Shown here: positions 47,177 through 59,811 of the stretch, piece by piece | Layout of the letters: each line of letters starts with the position of its first letter | Position numbering within the stretch: the stretch's first letter is position 1 | Source of the DNA: Przewalskia tangutica | Taxonomy: Eukaryota > Streptophyta > Magnoliopsida > Solanales > Solanaceae | Length of the DNA: 64,000 nt | Direction: 5' to 3' | Assembly (NCBI GenBank): GCA_029844215.1 | Contig: CM056728.1 | Span: forward strand, 5,606,001 to 5,670,000 | The notes under the pieces: generated by a model | Database searches by the model: none | Seen by the model: only the letters and a program-made list of their open reading frames with translations | What the model was told of the DNA's origin: nothing | Translations under genes and position numbers: made by a program

Positions 47177-49983
47177 TCGTCCTTTTTAATATCACCAAAT
47201 AGGGCGATATGAAACCAAATAGGGCGACTAAAATATATCGCCCTTTTTGAGATATAACAAAAAGGGCGAGTTGAGTCGCCCTATTTAGTCCTCACCAAAG
47301 GGGGCGAGTTGAGTCGCCCTATTTAGTCCTCACCAAAGGGGGCGACTTGAAAAAATCGCCCTTCTTGATCTTACAATTACAAAGCTAACTAAAGTATTTT
47401 TATGTAATTACACAATTAAAAATAAAAATTAATACTTGACAAATATGTGTCATTATAAATGATATATTAAAGTAGGTATTTAAGATACATATTATTTCTT
47501 GAAAATATATTAATTAATAATAATATATTTGTAAATAATATTGTAAAAATAATAGCATATTTTCAAATTAGATATGCTTTAATTTAATTAATTATGAAAA
47601 TTAAAAGCACATATTTGTAAGAACATCATGTGTTGTATATATTATTTAACAAACTATTAATATTAATACATATAATGTCATAATACTATTCAAATGTTTG
47701 AGAAAAAACTAATCTATCAATTCTTAGATCAAGAAGGGCGATTTTCTCAAGTCGCCCCCTTTTCTAAGGCCAAATAGGGCGAGTGAACTCGCCCTTTTTG
47801 AGATCCACACCAAAGGGGGCGACTTGAAAAAATCGTCCTTCTTAATCTTACAATTACAAAGCTAACTAAAGTATTTTTATGTAATTACACAATTAAAAAT
47901 AAAAATAAAAATTAATACTTGACAAATATGTGTCATTATAAATGATATATTAAATTAGGTATTTAAGATACATATTATTTCTTGAAAATATATTAATTAA
48001 TAATAACATATTTGTAAATAATATTGTAAAAATAATAGTATATTTTCAAATTAGCTATGTTTTAATTTAATTATTTATGAAAATTAAAAGCACATATTTA
48101 TAAGAACATCATGTGTTGTATATATTATTTAACAAACTATTAATATTAATACATATAATGTCATAACATTATTCAAATGTTTGAGAAAAAAAAAATCTAT
48201 CAATTGTAAGTGGAAAATGAATAACATCCAATGTAAAACAAGTGAATAGTACTAAAACAAAATATTAATTGATATTTTAAATCTTTAAAAGTAGATTTCA
48301 AATTGAACAAAAGTTATAATTCTTACATCAAGAAGGACGATTTTCTCAAGGCGGCCAACTAGGGCGAGTGAACTCGCCCCTATTTAGTCCACACCAAAGG
48401 GGGTGACTTGAAAAAAACGCCCTTCTTGATCTTACAATTACAAAGCTAACTAAAATATTTTTATGTAATTACACAATTAACAATAAAAATAAAAATTAAT
48501 ACTTGACAAATATGTGTCATTATAAATGATATATTAAATTAGGTATTTAAGATACATATTTTTTCTTGAAAATATATTAATTAATAATAACATATTTGTA
48601 AATAATATTATAATAATAATAGTATATTTTCAAATTAGCTATGTTTTAATTTAATTATTTATGAAAATTAAAAGCACATATTTGTAAGAACATCATGTGT
48701 TGTATATATTATTTAACAAACTATTATTATTAATATATATAATGTAATAACACTATTCAAATGTTTGAGAAAAAAATAATCTATCAATTGTAAGTGAAAA
48801 ATGAATAATATCCAATGTTAAACAAGTGAATAGTACTAAAATAAAATATTAATTTATATTTTTAATCTTTAAAAGTAGATTTCAAATTGAACTAAAGTTA
48901 TAATTATTACATCAAGAAGGACGATTTTCTCAAGTCGCCTCCTTTGCTACGGTCAAATAGGGCGAGTTCACTCGCCCTTTTTGAGATACATCAAAAAGGG
49001 TGAGTTAAGTCGCCCTATTTAGTCCACACCAAAGGGGGCGACTTGAAAAAAATCGCCCTTGATCTTACAATTACAAAGCTAACTAAAGTATTTTTATGTA
49101 ATTACACAATTAAAAATAAAAATAAAAATAAAAATAAAAAATACTACTTGACAAATATGTGTCATTAAAAATGATATATTAAATTAGGTATTTAAGATAC
49201 ATATTATTTCTTGAAAATACATTAATTAATAATAACATATTTGTAAATAATATTGTAAAAATAATAGTATATTTTTAAATTAGATATGTTTTAATTTAAT
49301 TAATTATGAAAATTAAAAGCACATATTTGTAAGAACATCATGTGTTGTATATATTATTTAACAAACTATTATTATTAATACATATAATGTCATAATACTA
49401 TTCAAATGTTTGAGAAAATAATAATCTATCAATTCTTAGATCAAGTAGGGCGATTTTCTCAAGTCGCCCCCTTTGCCAAAGCCAAATAGGGCGAGTGAAC
49501 CCGCCCTTTTTGAGATCCACATCAAAGGGGGCGACTTGAAAAAATCGCCCTTCTTGATCTTACAATTACAAAGCTAACTAAAGTATTTTTATGGCATTAC
49601 ACAATTAAAAATAAAAATAAAAATTAATACTTGACAAATATGTGTCATTATAAATGATATATTAAATTAGGTATTTAAGATACATATTATTTCTTGAAAA
49701 TATATTAATTAATAATAACATATTTGTAAATAATATTGTAAAAATAATAGTATATTTTCAAATATAGCTATGTTTTAATTATATATGAAAATTAAAAGCA
49801 CATATTTGTAAGAACATCATGTGTTGTATATATTATTAACAAACTATAAATATTAATACATATAATGTCATAACACTATTTAAATGTTTGAGAAAAAACT
49901 AATCTATCAATTCTTAGATCAAGAAGAGCGATTTTTTCTCAAGTCGCCCCCTTTACTAAGGCCAAATAGGGCTAGAAAGAGAG
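47177..49983. repeat. tandem array of five inverted-repeat-bounded units
   Basis: Five head-to-tail AT-rich units start with AAAGGGGGCGACTTGAAAAA near 47337, 47815, 48397, 49032 and 49525. Each begins with a roughly 36-bp arm (through ATCGCCCTTCTTGATC) and ends with its reverse complement (GATCAAGAAGGGCGATTTTC through AAGTCGCCCCCTTT). Arms enclose about 380-540 bp with no coding content. Units are separated by a 45-bp linker containing the palindrome GGGCGAGTGAACTCGCCC. Units 2 and 3 carry an extra segment of about 110 bp (tgaataacatccaatg...). The left edge (47177-47345) holds extra GGGCGA / TCGCCC hairpins. It may be a tandemly amplified MITE. Confidence 0.85.
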
Positions 49984-50834
49984 TATTGTCTTCATTGTTA
50001 TATATGTAGATGACATATTAATAATGGAAGACAATTAGTCAAGGAATGGTTATCCAACACCTTCATGATGAAGGACTTGGGTGAATCCTGCTACATTCTT
50101 GGAATTAAGATATATAGAGATAGACCTAATAGATTGTTGGGGCTGTCATAGTTCATATACATACACAAAGTACTAAGATGATTTTCTATGAAAAACTCTA
50201 AGAATGAGGTCTTCCTATGGGTCAATGCATCAAGTTATCAAAGAAGGATAGTCCTTCTACTGTTGCAGAACTTGAACACATGAAGAGAATCTCATATGTT
50301 TCAGCTATAGAATCAATCATGCATGTCATGACCTGTACGAAGCCAGATATACCCTATGCACTTAGTATGACTTGCAAATTTCAGCAGAATCTTGGGGAAG
50401 AGCACTGGAATGCAGTCAAGAGTATTATTAAGTATCCTAAATGAACTAAGGACTATTTCATAGTCTATGGTAGACAAGAGAAGATAGTGGCTACTGGGTA
50501 TACTAATGCTAGCTTCTAAACAGATCTTGATGACTTCAAGTCTTATTCTAGATATACCTTTATTTTTAAAGGTGGAGCAGTGAGTTGGAAAAGTTCCAAG
50601 CAAGCAATAAATGTTGATTCGACAACTGAAGTTGAGTACATTGCTGGATCGAAAGCTAGTAAAAAATTTGTCACAATATCTGAGTTCCTGAAGGAACTAG
50701 GGGTTGTTCCAAGTGCCACTTGTCGAATAATAATTTATTGTGACAACACTGGTGCGATTGCGCAAGCTAAGGAACCAAGATCAACAAACGAAAACAAGCA
50801 TGTACAAACATATACATCAACCATACATATCTAA
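49984..50834 (+). mobile_element. Copia RT/RNase H remnant
   Basis: Plus-strand decayed copia pol. The RT active-site segment reads IVIYVDDILIM near 49995, followed by MKDLGESCYILGIKIYRDR. After stops, a frame at 50217-50444 has SYVSAIESIMHVMTCTKPDI, and one at 50580-50834 has the RNase H core AVSWKSSKQAINVDSTTEVE and IIIYCDNTGAIAQAKEP. No LTR is attached. It abuts the tandem array on its left. Confidence 0.8.
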
Positions 50835-51116
50835 ATTGTAACGTCCGAACTGCAACAAAGGTTGGTTGAGGATCAAAGAGTAGAGTGCAGAGGCACTAAG
50901 GCTCAAAAAGGAAGAAGACGAGAAAAGGGTTAATGAGATAAAATGGGCTAAAAATTATCTTTATTTTGGATTTAAAGGATATTTAAGGTCATTTACTTAA
51001 AAGTGGTTATTTTTTAGCATTTTTTTATTGGTGGTTACACTACGTCCTTTTCCATAAATTGTTTTGGGAAGATGCCCAAATTATTAAGTACTTTATGACC
51101 CAAATGGTTTTTAAAA
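50835..51116. other. spacer after copia remnant
   Basis: Possible remaining 3' copia sequence; nothing specific is recognised. Confidence 0.3.
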
Positions 51117-51785
51117 GGGCAATTCGCACGATCACCCCTATCTTGGGTGGTCTTTAATTTTTGCCCCTTTCACTCTTTAAGTAATAAAGAAGTGGCAGAA
51201 AATATCATTTATATCAGGAAAAAAATCACATCCTCGGTTCGAACCCTAGTAAAGTAAAAAAAAATGCAAGGCAAGGTTGCACAGAAACTATACCTATTCG
51301 GGACAAAATTACATAGAAAATATGTCTTGTCTGACAGTCTGTAGAAATTAAGTTATCCTATAACACTATGCCCTAAGACATAGTTTCTATGTATCTGCAT
51401 AGAAATTTTGCCTTATCCGGCATGATTTCTATGTAACTGCATAGAAACTATGTCTTATCTAACATGTTTCTATGTAACTGCATAGAAATTATGTCTTGTC
51501 CGACATAGTTATGTAGAAATTAAATTATCCTACATAACTATGTCGGACAAGACATAGTTTCTATACAACTGTGCTCCGAATAACCATAGTTTCTATGAAA
51601 TCTTGTCTTGCGAAATTATTTATTTATTTTACTCTGTCGGGGTTCAAACTCAAAATCTCTGATTTCATAGACTAACGAATAAGGGTGCTTTAGCTCACAA
51701 ATTTTCATTAAATGAAAAGTATGGACAAAAATTAAAGACCAGTTATTTGAGGGGGCAAAAATTAAACCCTAGTCCATATGAAGGG
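51117..51785. mobile_element. MITE-like inverted-repeat element with 41-bp repeats
   Basis: The left side (gggcaattcgcacgatcacc, then ggtctttaatttttgcccc) is matched in reverse on the right (ggcaaaaattaaaccctag and ggacaaaaattaaagaccag), as in a common Solanaceae MITE. The centre, about 51370-51490, has three 41-bp direct units of the form tttctatgtaactgcataga with aactatgtcttatc. Part of the unit recurs inverted at 51536-51580 (ctatgtcggacaagacatag), so it can fold. Confidence 0.65.
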
Positions 51786-52323
51786 AATCCACGCAAAAAA
51801 AAAAAAAAAAAAATTTACTCGAGCATGCTTATTTACTTTGATGCGCACCCAAAGTGTAGAATAATTTCCCTGTATTGGCCACCCAGTTCATTGCATAAAA
51901 AAAGGAGTCACGCTCGTTTAAATATCAAGAATGCAATCATTGTTGTTCACTTAGAATTTGTATTAAAGCGATTAAATTCTTTAAGGAGACACAGAATTTT
52001 GTAGGCTCGGAATACTTTTCTGTTTCTTCTACATTTCTGATCAAGTATTTTCGATTCTAGTTATAAGACATATACTGTTTTATTTACAAACTGCATATGA
52101 ACACAGATTAATAACAAGTAAATGCAAAGAGAGAGCAAAACGTTGCCACTTTTCTCAATCACCGTCCCATGTACTGTATGTTACGAAAAGGCTCAAAATG
52201 ACTATAATTGTTTCAGAGATTCTCCTTCTACTTTGAAGGGACTCGAAGCTGATCTCTCTACATTCTGGAAATGAGCAAGAAAAAAGAATGTACAAAGTGT
52301 TACTTTGTATTCTATTTATTAAG
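51786..52323. other. spacer downstream of TAB2
   Basis: Holds an A-run of 18 near 51796 and otherwise AT-rich sequence. The part nearest 52323 should be the TAB2 3' untranslated region. No other gene is supported. Confidence 0.4.
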
Positions 52324-55300
52324 TTATACAGGAGGAGGAGGCAAGTCTAACAGAAGCCAGAATCCAACACAATCATCCGAATTCAGGTCATTTTGAATAG
52401 CAAGGAAGTGCAAACCTCCACAGGCTTTCTTTGCTGCTTCCCAAGCTTCAGCTTCACTTGTGGACACAGGGTTTTTCTTGTAAGTGGCATAAATGTAGCG
52501 GGTAGAGATACCCACGGACAAAATTAAGGAAGCCTTGGAAACATCAGCTTCAATTGAACAGACTTCCAAGCCATTCATCCAAGCTGTAGTAGTAGTCCAC
52601 AATCAAAAGAAGATGAAGTATCTTCGCGTGCAACAGAAATTGTATATGATTGCATATATATCTCCAGAGAACACATTATTCAGTGTTAAATGTCTCATTC
52701 AAAGCCTAGAATTATCCAAAGGTGCTGCTGGCTACAGGAGCACGAGTATACAAATGGGTTGACCAAACTCGACCTTAAACCAGCATTCCTCAACGAAGGT
52801 ACTTAGTCTACCTATATACCCCCCTAGACTTTTGATATATGTTTTCAGATGCTATAATTTGGTGTCAAAAGTTTTTAACAGTTTACTGTGATCATCATAT
52901 TGTTGGTCCAGTTACACTATCCCAATTTAGACAAGCTTATATGAGTAAATTTGATTAGGAAATAAAAAAGATTGAATGGATTAACATACAGAAATTAATT
53001 CGAGATATATTCAAAATAATAGGAGAGACGAGATTTGTTCAACAACAATAATCCCACAAGTTGGGTCTAGGAAGCGTAGAATGTACGTAGACCTTGCCCT
53101 TACCATGGAAGGTAGAGAGGTCATGTCCGATAGAGACGAGATTTGTTCAAAGCAAAAAATTAATGTGAAATAATTTCAGTTTATTTAGTTTGAATTCGTG
53201 AAGACAATAAAATTTCCACATTAGGAAAGGGGTAGAATGATTGGGGATGCATACAAATGGAAAGTGCATCAATCAAATTTGGACATAGACTTATTGTTTG
53301 TTAGTGCCCCAGCAAATAGATAGATTTCAAATCTAAACTAGTGGAAACCGTACTTAGGGTGGATAGACACTCTGCCCTTAGAAAATATGGGAAAGCTTTG
53401 AGTGCAACAGACATGTGTTTTTGAATGAGATTGATCAATTTGTGAAGCCCCAAATAAATTAACTTTTGGAAAGGGCTAATACCAAACGCTTCAATCACAT
53501 ATTGGTAAATTGAAGAGTCATAACTTCAAAGGCGTTATATTTTTCGATCATCTAACAACTAGACAATAACATGCAGTATTTGAGGCCTGGCTTCAGTTTT
53601 CATCAATGATGACAGTTATCTCATCAATTTGTGAGCAGAACCATCTTTGCTTCAAGAAGCCACAACTCCAAGAAAACTGAACAAATTCTATAGCAGTTAT
53701 CAATAGAGCTTTGACCACACGTTTCTCCACTCTCTCTCTTCAACATTATCAGACCATTCGAAAGAAGCAATGAAATTCAAACAAACCACATCAGGGAACG
53801 GTATAAGTATTTTAATTAATCCCGCTACAGGAGGGTTTAACCAAAGGCCTCAGGGTTTTGGGCCCAAAACCCCCATCTCTGCAAATTCCAATTGGTAAAG
53901 TACTGCTTATTGAACAATTAAACCCTTACACACCCTGCCCCTAACATTGTGGTCATGACAAATTGTTGCACACTAGAACAGGTCCATTGGCTATATGAAC
54001 TAGCAAGTAATGATTTTGATGTTGATTTAATTAAGTGAATTTGGATTTTATTCAAAACAAAAAAAGGATGAAAACGGAAAGTACTTCAAAGTAAACTGAT
54101 GGAGCATATGAGAGTTATAATAGAACTATGATGGAAATTTGTCAATCTAGGAACAGCGCCTGTGCTCGTGCATACTCACAAACTCACACAAAATAATCAA
54201 TTAAAACAGTCTAGTAAAAAAATATCAGTACAACTATCATACCTGCTAATGGTTTTGCACGTGAGGATGCAACCGCTAGTCCGGGAATCAATGTGTTGTC
54301 CTCAATTTCGATCCCCAGAAGATCTAAGTCTAAACTTGCACCAAAAACCAACCTAGTCTCCAGGTTAGATACTTCCTCACGAACAGCTACAAACAAAATG
54401 AACTGTAAGTCCATAATTCTGAAGGTACAATATGAATTAATATATCAGAAATTCATTTCCAACTTGATATTGGTTCTAATCCAAGTCTATCTTCTCAAAA
54501 TGAAATTCCAGTGAGAAATATGACAAGTTCCATTACAGATTCCAGACAAAGAATAGGAAATTTATTCTTATTGCAAGTCATCAGAAGCTAAACTAGAGAT
54601 CCTTGATTAGTTTTTCATCTTCCAGAGTGTTTCACTAAATGTACCTGAAACGGGCAACTGGACAAAAGCCCACTTTTCTCCATACAGATTCTCAGGAAGT
54701 TCCACTGGAAAAGGATTGTCAAGAGCAAGAAGTGGCTTGGCTCCTTTTTGAAAACCAGGATGGTGAGTATAAACAGTTTCATAGCGGTCTTCAAGCCAAA
54801 GGACAAGTGATAAGCACTGAAATACAGCAGCAGACATTAAAATATATTTCTACAGAAGAAATGGCATTGAGCAATGATTTAGATTAACACAAATTAAGAC
54901 AATCGTGCATTAAAGTTTTGGTAACTTCAAAATTGATTGTAAAATATTAATCTTAATTTTACTATACCCCGAGGAAAACACCTGTCTGTGCCCATCAGGT
55001 ACATTGACAGGATTTACTAGTGCTGAATTTACTAATGAGACATAAAATCAACAGGCATGGTACGAGAGGAAAGAGACTCTCATGGCTATTGTTTAAATCA
55101 TTACTAGTTCAACATTTTAAACATAAGTAATCTGAAAGACTTTCAAATGACAAATCATTAAAATGGTAATATTTGGCACTAGTACAATGAGACAAAAGAA
55201 TTATTACTATTTAGCATTGATGAAAAGGCTCAAGGAAATAAGGAACATACTTTTACCATATAACAGTTTCCAGGTATACATTCCAGACGAGTTTTAATTG

Positions 55301-56997
55301 GGGGAATAACATAAGGATTCAAAACATCTTAGCTTCTTTTTGTCAAAATGAAGAAGGGTCGTCAATTCAACGAAAAAGTTATATTTGCTAAAACTTTAGC
55401 CAATACAACCATTAATAACAAGTTTATTCAGAACAATCAAATCTTGAATATTTTTTTTGAAAAGGAAAAATAATATCGAAGATAGAGGATGATTCGTAAC
55501 CAAGTCGACACAGGGTTATACTGATGAGATAGCCTGTGTTATGCTAACGTGGCGGCTAGACGTAAAATGACATTCTCACACATCAAAGCAGGCTGCATTA
55601 AGACTCGATGCTAAACGTCATAGATGCATAAAATAGGCTATATTACTTGGACTTGCCTTCCTATACGAATTTAGAAAACCATTTAAGGGAACTAATTTAC
55701 AAAGTTGATCCAGAAGGTAGTAGTTCATTCAAGAACCTCTGTTTACACAATTTGAATGAAACCATCATGGAGATCACAGAAGCTCATTCGTCATGCAATA
55801 GTTATACCTTTATACCAGTAGTCACCAGAAAACAAACTTGAGGCAAACATTTAAATTGTATCAATATGGATTTAAAAGAAAAATAAGGTACGATGTAATT
55901 GTAAAAGTACCCAATAAATTAACAATTACTCCCTCTATCCCAATTTATGTATCATACTTTCCTTTTTAGTTTGTTCCAAAAAGAATGTCATACTTTCAGA
56001 AACAATTTAACTTTAAACTTTTCATTTTAACCTTAATGAGATGATTAATAGCCACACAAGTTTCTATGGCTCGTTTTACACCACAAATTTCAAAAGTCTT
56101 CATTTGTTTCGTAACTAGTAAAGTTGCTGCCATGTGACCAGGAGGTCATGGATTCATGCCGTGAAAACAGTCCCTTGCAGAAATGCAGGTAAGACTGCAT
56201 ACCCTGTGCATAGCGAGAGCTTAGTGCACTGGGCTGCCTTTTTTTCCTTTGGTCCTAAACCCCGTACCAATTATTGATCATTTATAGCTAAAGCGGTTGA
56301 ATTCTTGCATTTCCTATTGCAAAATCTTTGTGAAAGTTGTTCACCACAATTATCATCTGGAAACTATAGAAAACAATCAGGCAAATACCCGTTTGCTGGG
56401 AACAGGTTTGATACCAAGTTCATTGCAAGCTCTTGTAATAATTGTCTGCATTTGTGACCTAAAATTCAAAAGATTCAAAACACCATCACAACTATAAATG
56501 CAACAGAAATAGATAAAATTGGAGTAGAGAACTAACCTGAAGAATCTAATTTTATCGGGTAGAGGCACCCCTAAGTCATCAGATATGGAGACTAAAGCAT
56601 CTTTCAAAGTGATACTATTGATAACATTATTAGGAAAATATTTTGTATACTGAAGGGACAAGGAATTATCACAAACAAGAAGCTCCCATAACTTTTTGCC
56701 TCTAATATCAAGAATTGGCCTAGAGCAAAAATCAAGTTCCCATTCAGTGATGCTGTGAGGATCAATTTCAGGGTCAAGATAGACAAGTTCAGCAGTGGGA
56801 TCATCCAAAGTAGATGAAATGGAAGCTTCAGAAACTGAACATGAAGGAATATGATGAACAGACTTTAACTTGTTTTTTGGTGATTTTGCAAGTGGTTGAA
56901 AGGGGAATTCAGTTAAACAAGTGAAGTTGGTAATAGGTTTATGAGTTTGAAGTAAAGGGTGTCTCATTCTTGAAGGATTGAAGCTTAGAATAGCCAT
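52324..56997 (-). CDS. TAB2: TAB2/ATAB2-like chloroplast translation factor, five exons
   Basis: TAB2 (Arabidopsis ATAB2) is a nucleus-encoded, chloroplast-targeted RNA-binding protein needed for translation of photosystem I psaA/psaB and photosystem II reaction-centre mRNAs. Exons: 56997-56537, 56458-56389, 54816-54645, 54386-54243, 52583-52324. All junctions have GT...AG and compatible phases, giving 1107 bases, 368 codons plus TAA, close to the family's usual length. The start at 56997 (MAILSFNPSRMRHPL) gives a basic, Ser/Pro-rich transit-peptide-like N terminus; an in-frame ATG at 57081 is less like the family. Conserved phrases include ITEWELDFCSRPILDIRGKK, TKYFPNNVINSITLKDALVS, YTHHPGFQKGAKPLLALDNP, FGASLDLDLLGIEIEDNTLI and the C-terminal DDCVGFWLLLDLPPPPV. 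The frame is undamaged. Introns 2 and 4 hold SINEs. Confidence 0.93.
53030..53131 (-). mobile_element. TS-type SINE in TAB2 intron 4
   Basis: The plus strand reads aacaacaataatcccacaag, then ttgggtctaggaagcgtaga and atgtacgtagaccttgccct, the reverse complement of the TS SINE 3' part with its (GTT)n end, and continues into the 5' part (accatggaaggtagagaggt). Target duplication may be gacgagatttgttcaa (about 53027 and 53127), a 16-base phrase present on both sides. Confidence 0.75.
55928..56107. mobile_element. Stowaway-like MITE fragment
   Basis: Begins with the Stowaway-type terminal phrase CTCCCTCTATCCCAATTTATG and includes tcatactttccttttta. The opposite end is replaced by the SINE at 56108. 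In TAB2 intron 2. Confidence 0.5.
56108..56245 (+). mobile_element. SolS-type SINE in TAB2 intron 2
   Basis: A tRNA-like head gtaactagtaaagttgctgc with catgtgaccaggaggtcatgg covers the A and B box region (B box near ggattcatgcc, degenerate). It is followed by cccttgcagaaatgcaggtaa and tgcatagcgagagcttagtg, and ends gggctgcctttttttcc. The family match is by recalled SINE phrases common in Solanaceae. Confidence 0.7.
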
Positions 56998-57192
56998 CAA
57001 ACATAAATTCTCAAGAATTTTACTACACACACCCCCAGAGAGGGAGTAGAAGAATGGTAGATGAAATCTAATCTCTTCCACCTAAATTTTGGCACCAAGT
57101 ACCCGTTAGATCTTATCAAATTAACGGTCTAGATTTGTCGAAACTTATTGAGGTATTACAGTTTTTAATGGTATACTAATCCTAACTCCTAA

Positions 57193-57723
57193 GCGGTGTT
57201 TGACAAAGAGCATGACAACAATATTGAATACGGTGTATTATTAATGATGATTTAGTAATGATGTCAGGGGCGAAGCCAGGATTCCGTGCTAGGGGATAGT
57301 TTAGAGGAGCGAAAAATTGAGGATTTTATTGTAATATCTAAATATTACTAGTAGTATACTAGGAAAATTTTAAATTTGAGGGGGAGCCCGGACCCCCTTG
57401 GCTCCATGGTGGCTCCGCTCATGAATGATGATATTAATAATACTGATATTAGTTATGTAGTAATTATTTTTTATCCCCTATTTGGTTTGGTGTATTGTAA
57501 ATAACATGCATTGCTCCATATTATACTATGTAAGGGACTTTATGGACAATTATGTCTTTAATCATGCTAATGTATGCAATAAAATTCATTGCATTGCTAA
57601 TATCATGGTTTGTTACGTATTAGTAATGCAAAACATAATATCAAATAGGATAGTTATAATACATAAGATGATGTATTGCTAATGCATGCATTATTTCTCT
57701 AATACACTCTATCAAACGACCCC
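57193..57723. mobile_element. Tourist/PIF-like MITE, with nested element
   Basis: Termini GCGGTGTTTGACAAAGAG and, from the other end, GGGGTCGTTTGATAGAG, flanked by TAA on both sides (57190-57192 and 57724-57726), as in PIF/Harbinger MITEs. The interior has the taatgcatgcattatt phrase. A second MITE is nested at 57265-57423. It lies about 200 bp upstream of the TAB2 start. Confidence 0.7.
57265..57423. mobile_element. hAT-like MITE nested in Tourist-like MITE
   Basis: Ends CAGGGGCGAAGCCA and, inverted, CATGAGCGGAGCCA. Flanking 8-mers are aatgatgt (57257-57264) and aatgatga (57424-57431), an 8-bp duplication with one difference. Short and non-coding. Confidence 0.7.
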
Positions 57724-58562
57724 TAAGTATAATAAGTGGAGGGATGGGACACAAACAACGCAAAATATAAAATATTTATCCGTTCATGCACACTTTTAAA
57801 CTAATTTCACTTTTTACCTAATTGACCAAAAATATTTACTCGAATATCCCTTTGCACAAAACTCTTTCTTCATGGTATCATCGCAATATATTTATATATT
57901 ATGATGGGAGTTCAAATTTTATACACAGTCAGTGTATTATCTTTTACACTATCGCGTATTTCCTCCATCTCAATTTATTTGAAGGTTGATCAATTTGAGA
58001 GTCAAATAATTTTTTTCTTTCACTTAAATTTAAACATAAATTCTTCTAGTATTTTATAATAAAATTTACATATTTAAAAACTAAATAAAAAGTATTATAA
58101 GTATGCATAATTAATAATTCGTAATATATGAAAATAGTTGAAAAATATCATAGTAAAAAAAGAATTGTTTGACTCATAAACTGATTAACCTTCAAATAAA
58201 TCGAGACGAATGAATTAATACTTATATGCTATAGTAGGTTATCAAATTGATGATAATAATAATGGGTATTGAATTGATTGTCTTCATGTTATGCCACAGT
58301 AGGTTGTAGAATCAAAATTGTAAAATTTGAGTTTTCCGACGAGCTAGCCATTTTAATTAAAGGGACATGGAGTTTGAGTCATGGAGATTGATAAACTTTT
58401 TATTTGATTGTGGTGTGGTGGTGAGCCGCTCGTTAACAAAAAAAATTAGTATAAATACCCGGACGATGTGCGGGGAATTAAAAAAATCTGATTATATGTT
58501 ATGCACGAATTATTTTATAAAATCAAAGGATACTTGTTAAGCAATATTTACTACAACAAAAT
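57724..58562. other. spacer with Stowaway MITE
   Basis: Apart from the MITE at about 57959-58215 nothing is recognised. A cccggacgatgtgcggggaa phrase near 58460 is a degenerate repeat edge of unknown class. Confidence 0.4.
57959..58215. mobile_element. Stowaway-like MITE
   Basis: The left arm CCTCCATCTCAATTTATTTG with aaggttgatcaattt pairs with the right arm gattaaccttcaaataaatc and gagacgaatg. The roughly 255-bp AT-rich element has imperfect arms of about 30 bp. TA target bases are not clear. Confidence 0.65.
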
Positions 58563-59811
58563 TGAAAGTATATGTATGTCCTAGAGACAATCTGTATTAG
58601 GACAAAATATACTTTATACACATTCGTATTTATATATTAATGATGATTAATATTATAGCACTTGCATTTGTTGAATTATTAGTTTATTGTTTATAATATT
58701 ATATAAATGCATCATTGGAGGTTACGTTGTTATTAATGGAGTGAGAAATTAATATCATAGCGTGACGCTCTTAACTCGCCTCGACTAATGATCATCGAGA
58801 TTGGGATATCGATGATATGTTATACGTCGACATGCGGTTCTGCATCATATCCTTCGGGGATGTAGTATGTCTCACTTGCTACGAGTTATGACAACTCGTG
58901 ATGGACGCATTGATACTTGTTGAAGTATTGACATACCCTACTGATGCACTATTTGTTGTATGTCTAAAGTGTCGTCAGTGTGTGGGAGATAGTAGTCCTT
59001 TGACTTGAGGTCGATATCACCTTGTTTACGGAGCAATGTACTTTGAGCCTATCCTAAGCTCATATGTCTTATAGGTTGAGACGCGACTTGTTTTGGGTAC
59101 ATTGCGAAGTAGGCTAAAGGTGGTAGTTGAGCCAAGATTAGGATTCATTCCTCGAATGCACCTTCGAGAGAGAACTCAGATTCTCATAAGATATTGGGTT
59201 GACTAAGTCGTTGGCCAACGCAGTGGACATGTCTTTGATATGGTCTTGTTGTCAACTAATATAGATGAGTTATTATGATCAAGTCATTTGGATAGACACT
59301 TGACAAATCCTAAGCTTGATTGAGTATGTCGTGAATGAAAGGATTTTATCTTCCCACATAGAGGTTCAGTTCACATCTTTCGTGTAGCTAAACTTTACAT
59401 ATTGAGGTTCGTCTTCCGGCGCAGTGTAGGAGTTCCGTGAAGATTCTAATGATATTAGTGTTAATATGTAAAGGTCTGAAGGGTAAACACTAAGCCAAAT
59501 GTTCCGTTGATTGAAGGATATAATTAGAAAGAGATAATATATATATATATGTTCGGTTGATAATCGAGATATTGAAGGAAATGGAGAATAAGGCAGAAAT
59601 TGGGACAGGGTCGCGACGCCATGGGCTTAGCGACGCAGTGCCAACGCGCATTAGGGCCGCAACGCCGAGGTGGGACCAGTGGGTCCGAATTTGACCCAAT
59701 CCAATTTCAGGTGGGCCTAGCCCATGGGAACCCTAAAGCCTCTATTCTCAACTATAAATAGAGGGCTTCCCCTTCCCATTTCCACACACTCAAAACCTAA
59801 GAGAGGTATAT

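Noticed and set aside
47177..49983. CRISPR-like array of regular repeats
   Set aside because: Eukaryotic context, units are about 0.5 kb and near identical, with no unique spacers; it is a tandem repeat of inverted-repeat-bounded units.
54607..54887. Alternative frames in and around TAB2 exon 3
   Set aside because: The splice-consistent frame 54816-54645 matches the TAB2 family; others are shadows or intron read-through.
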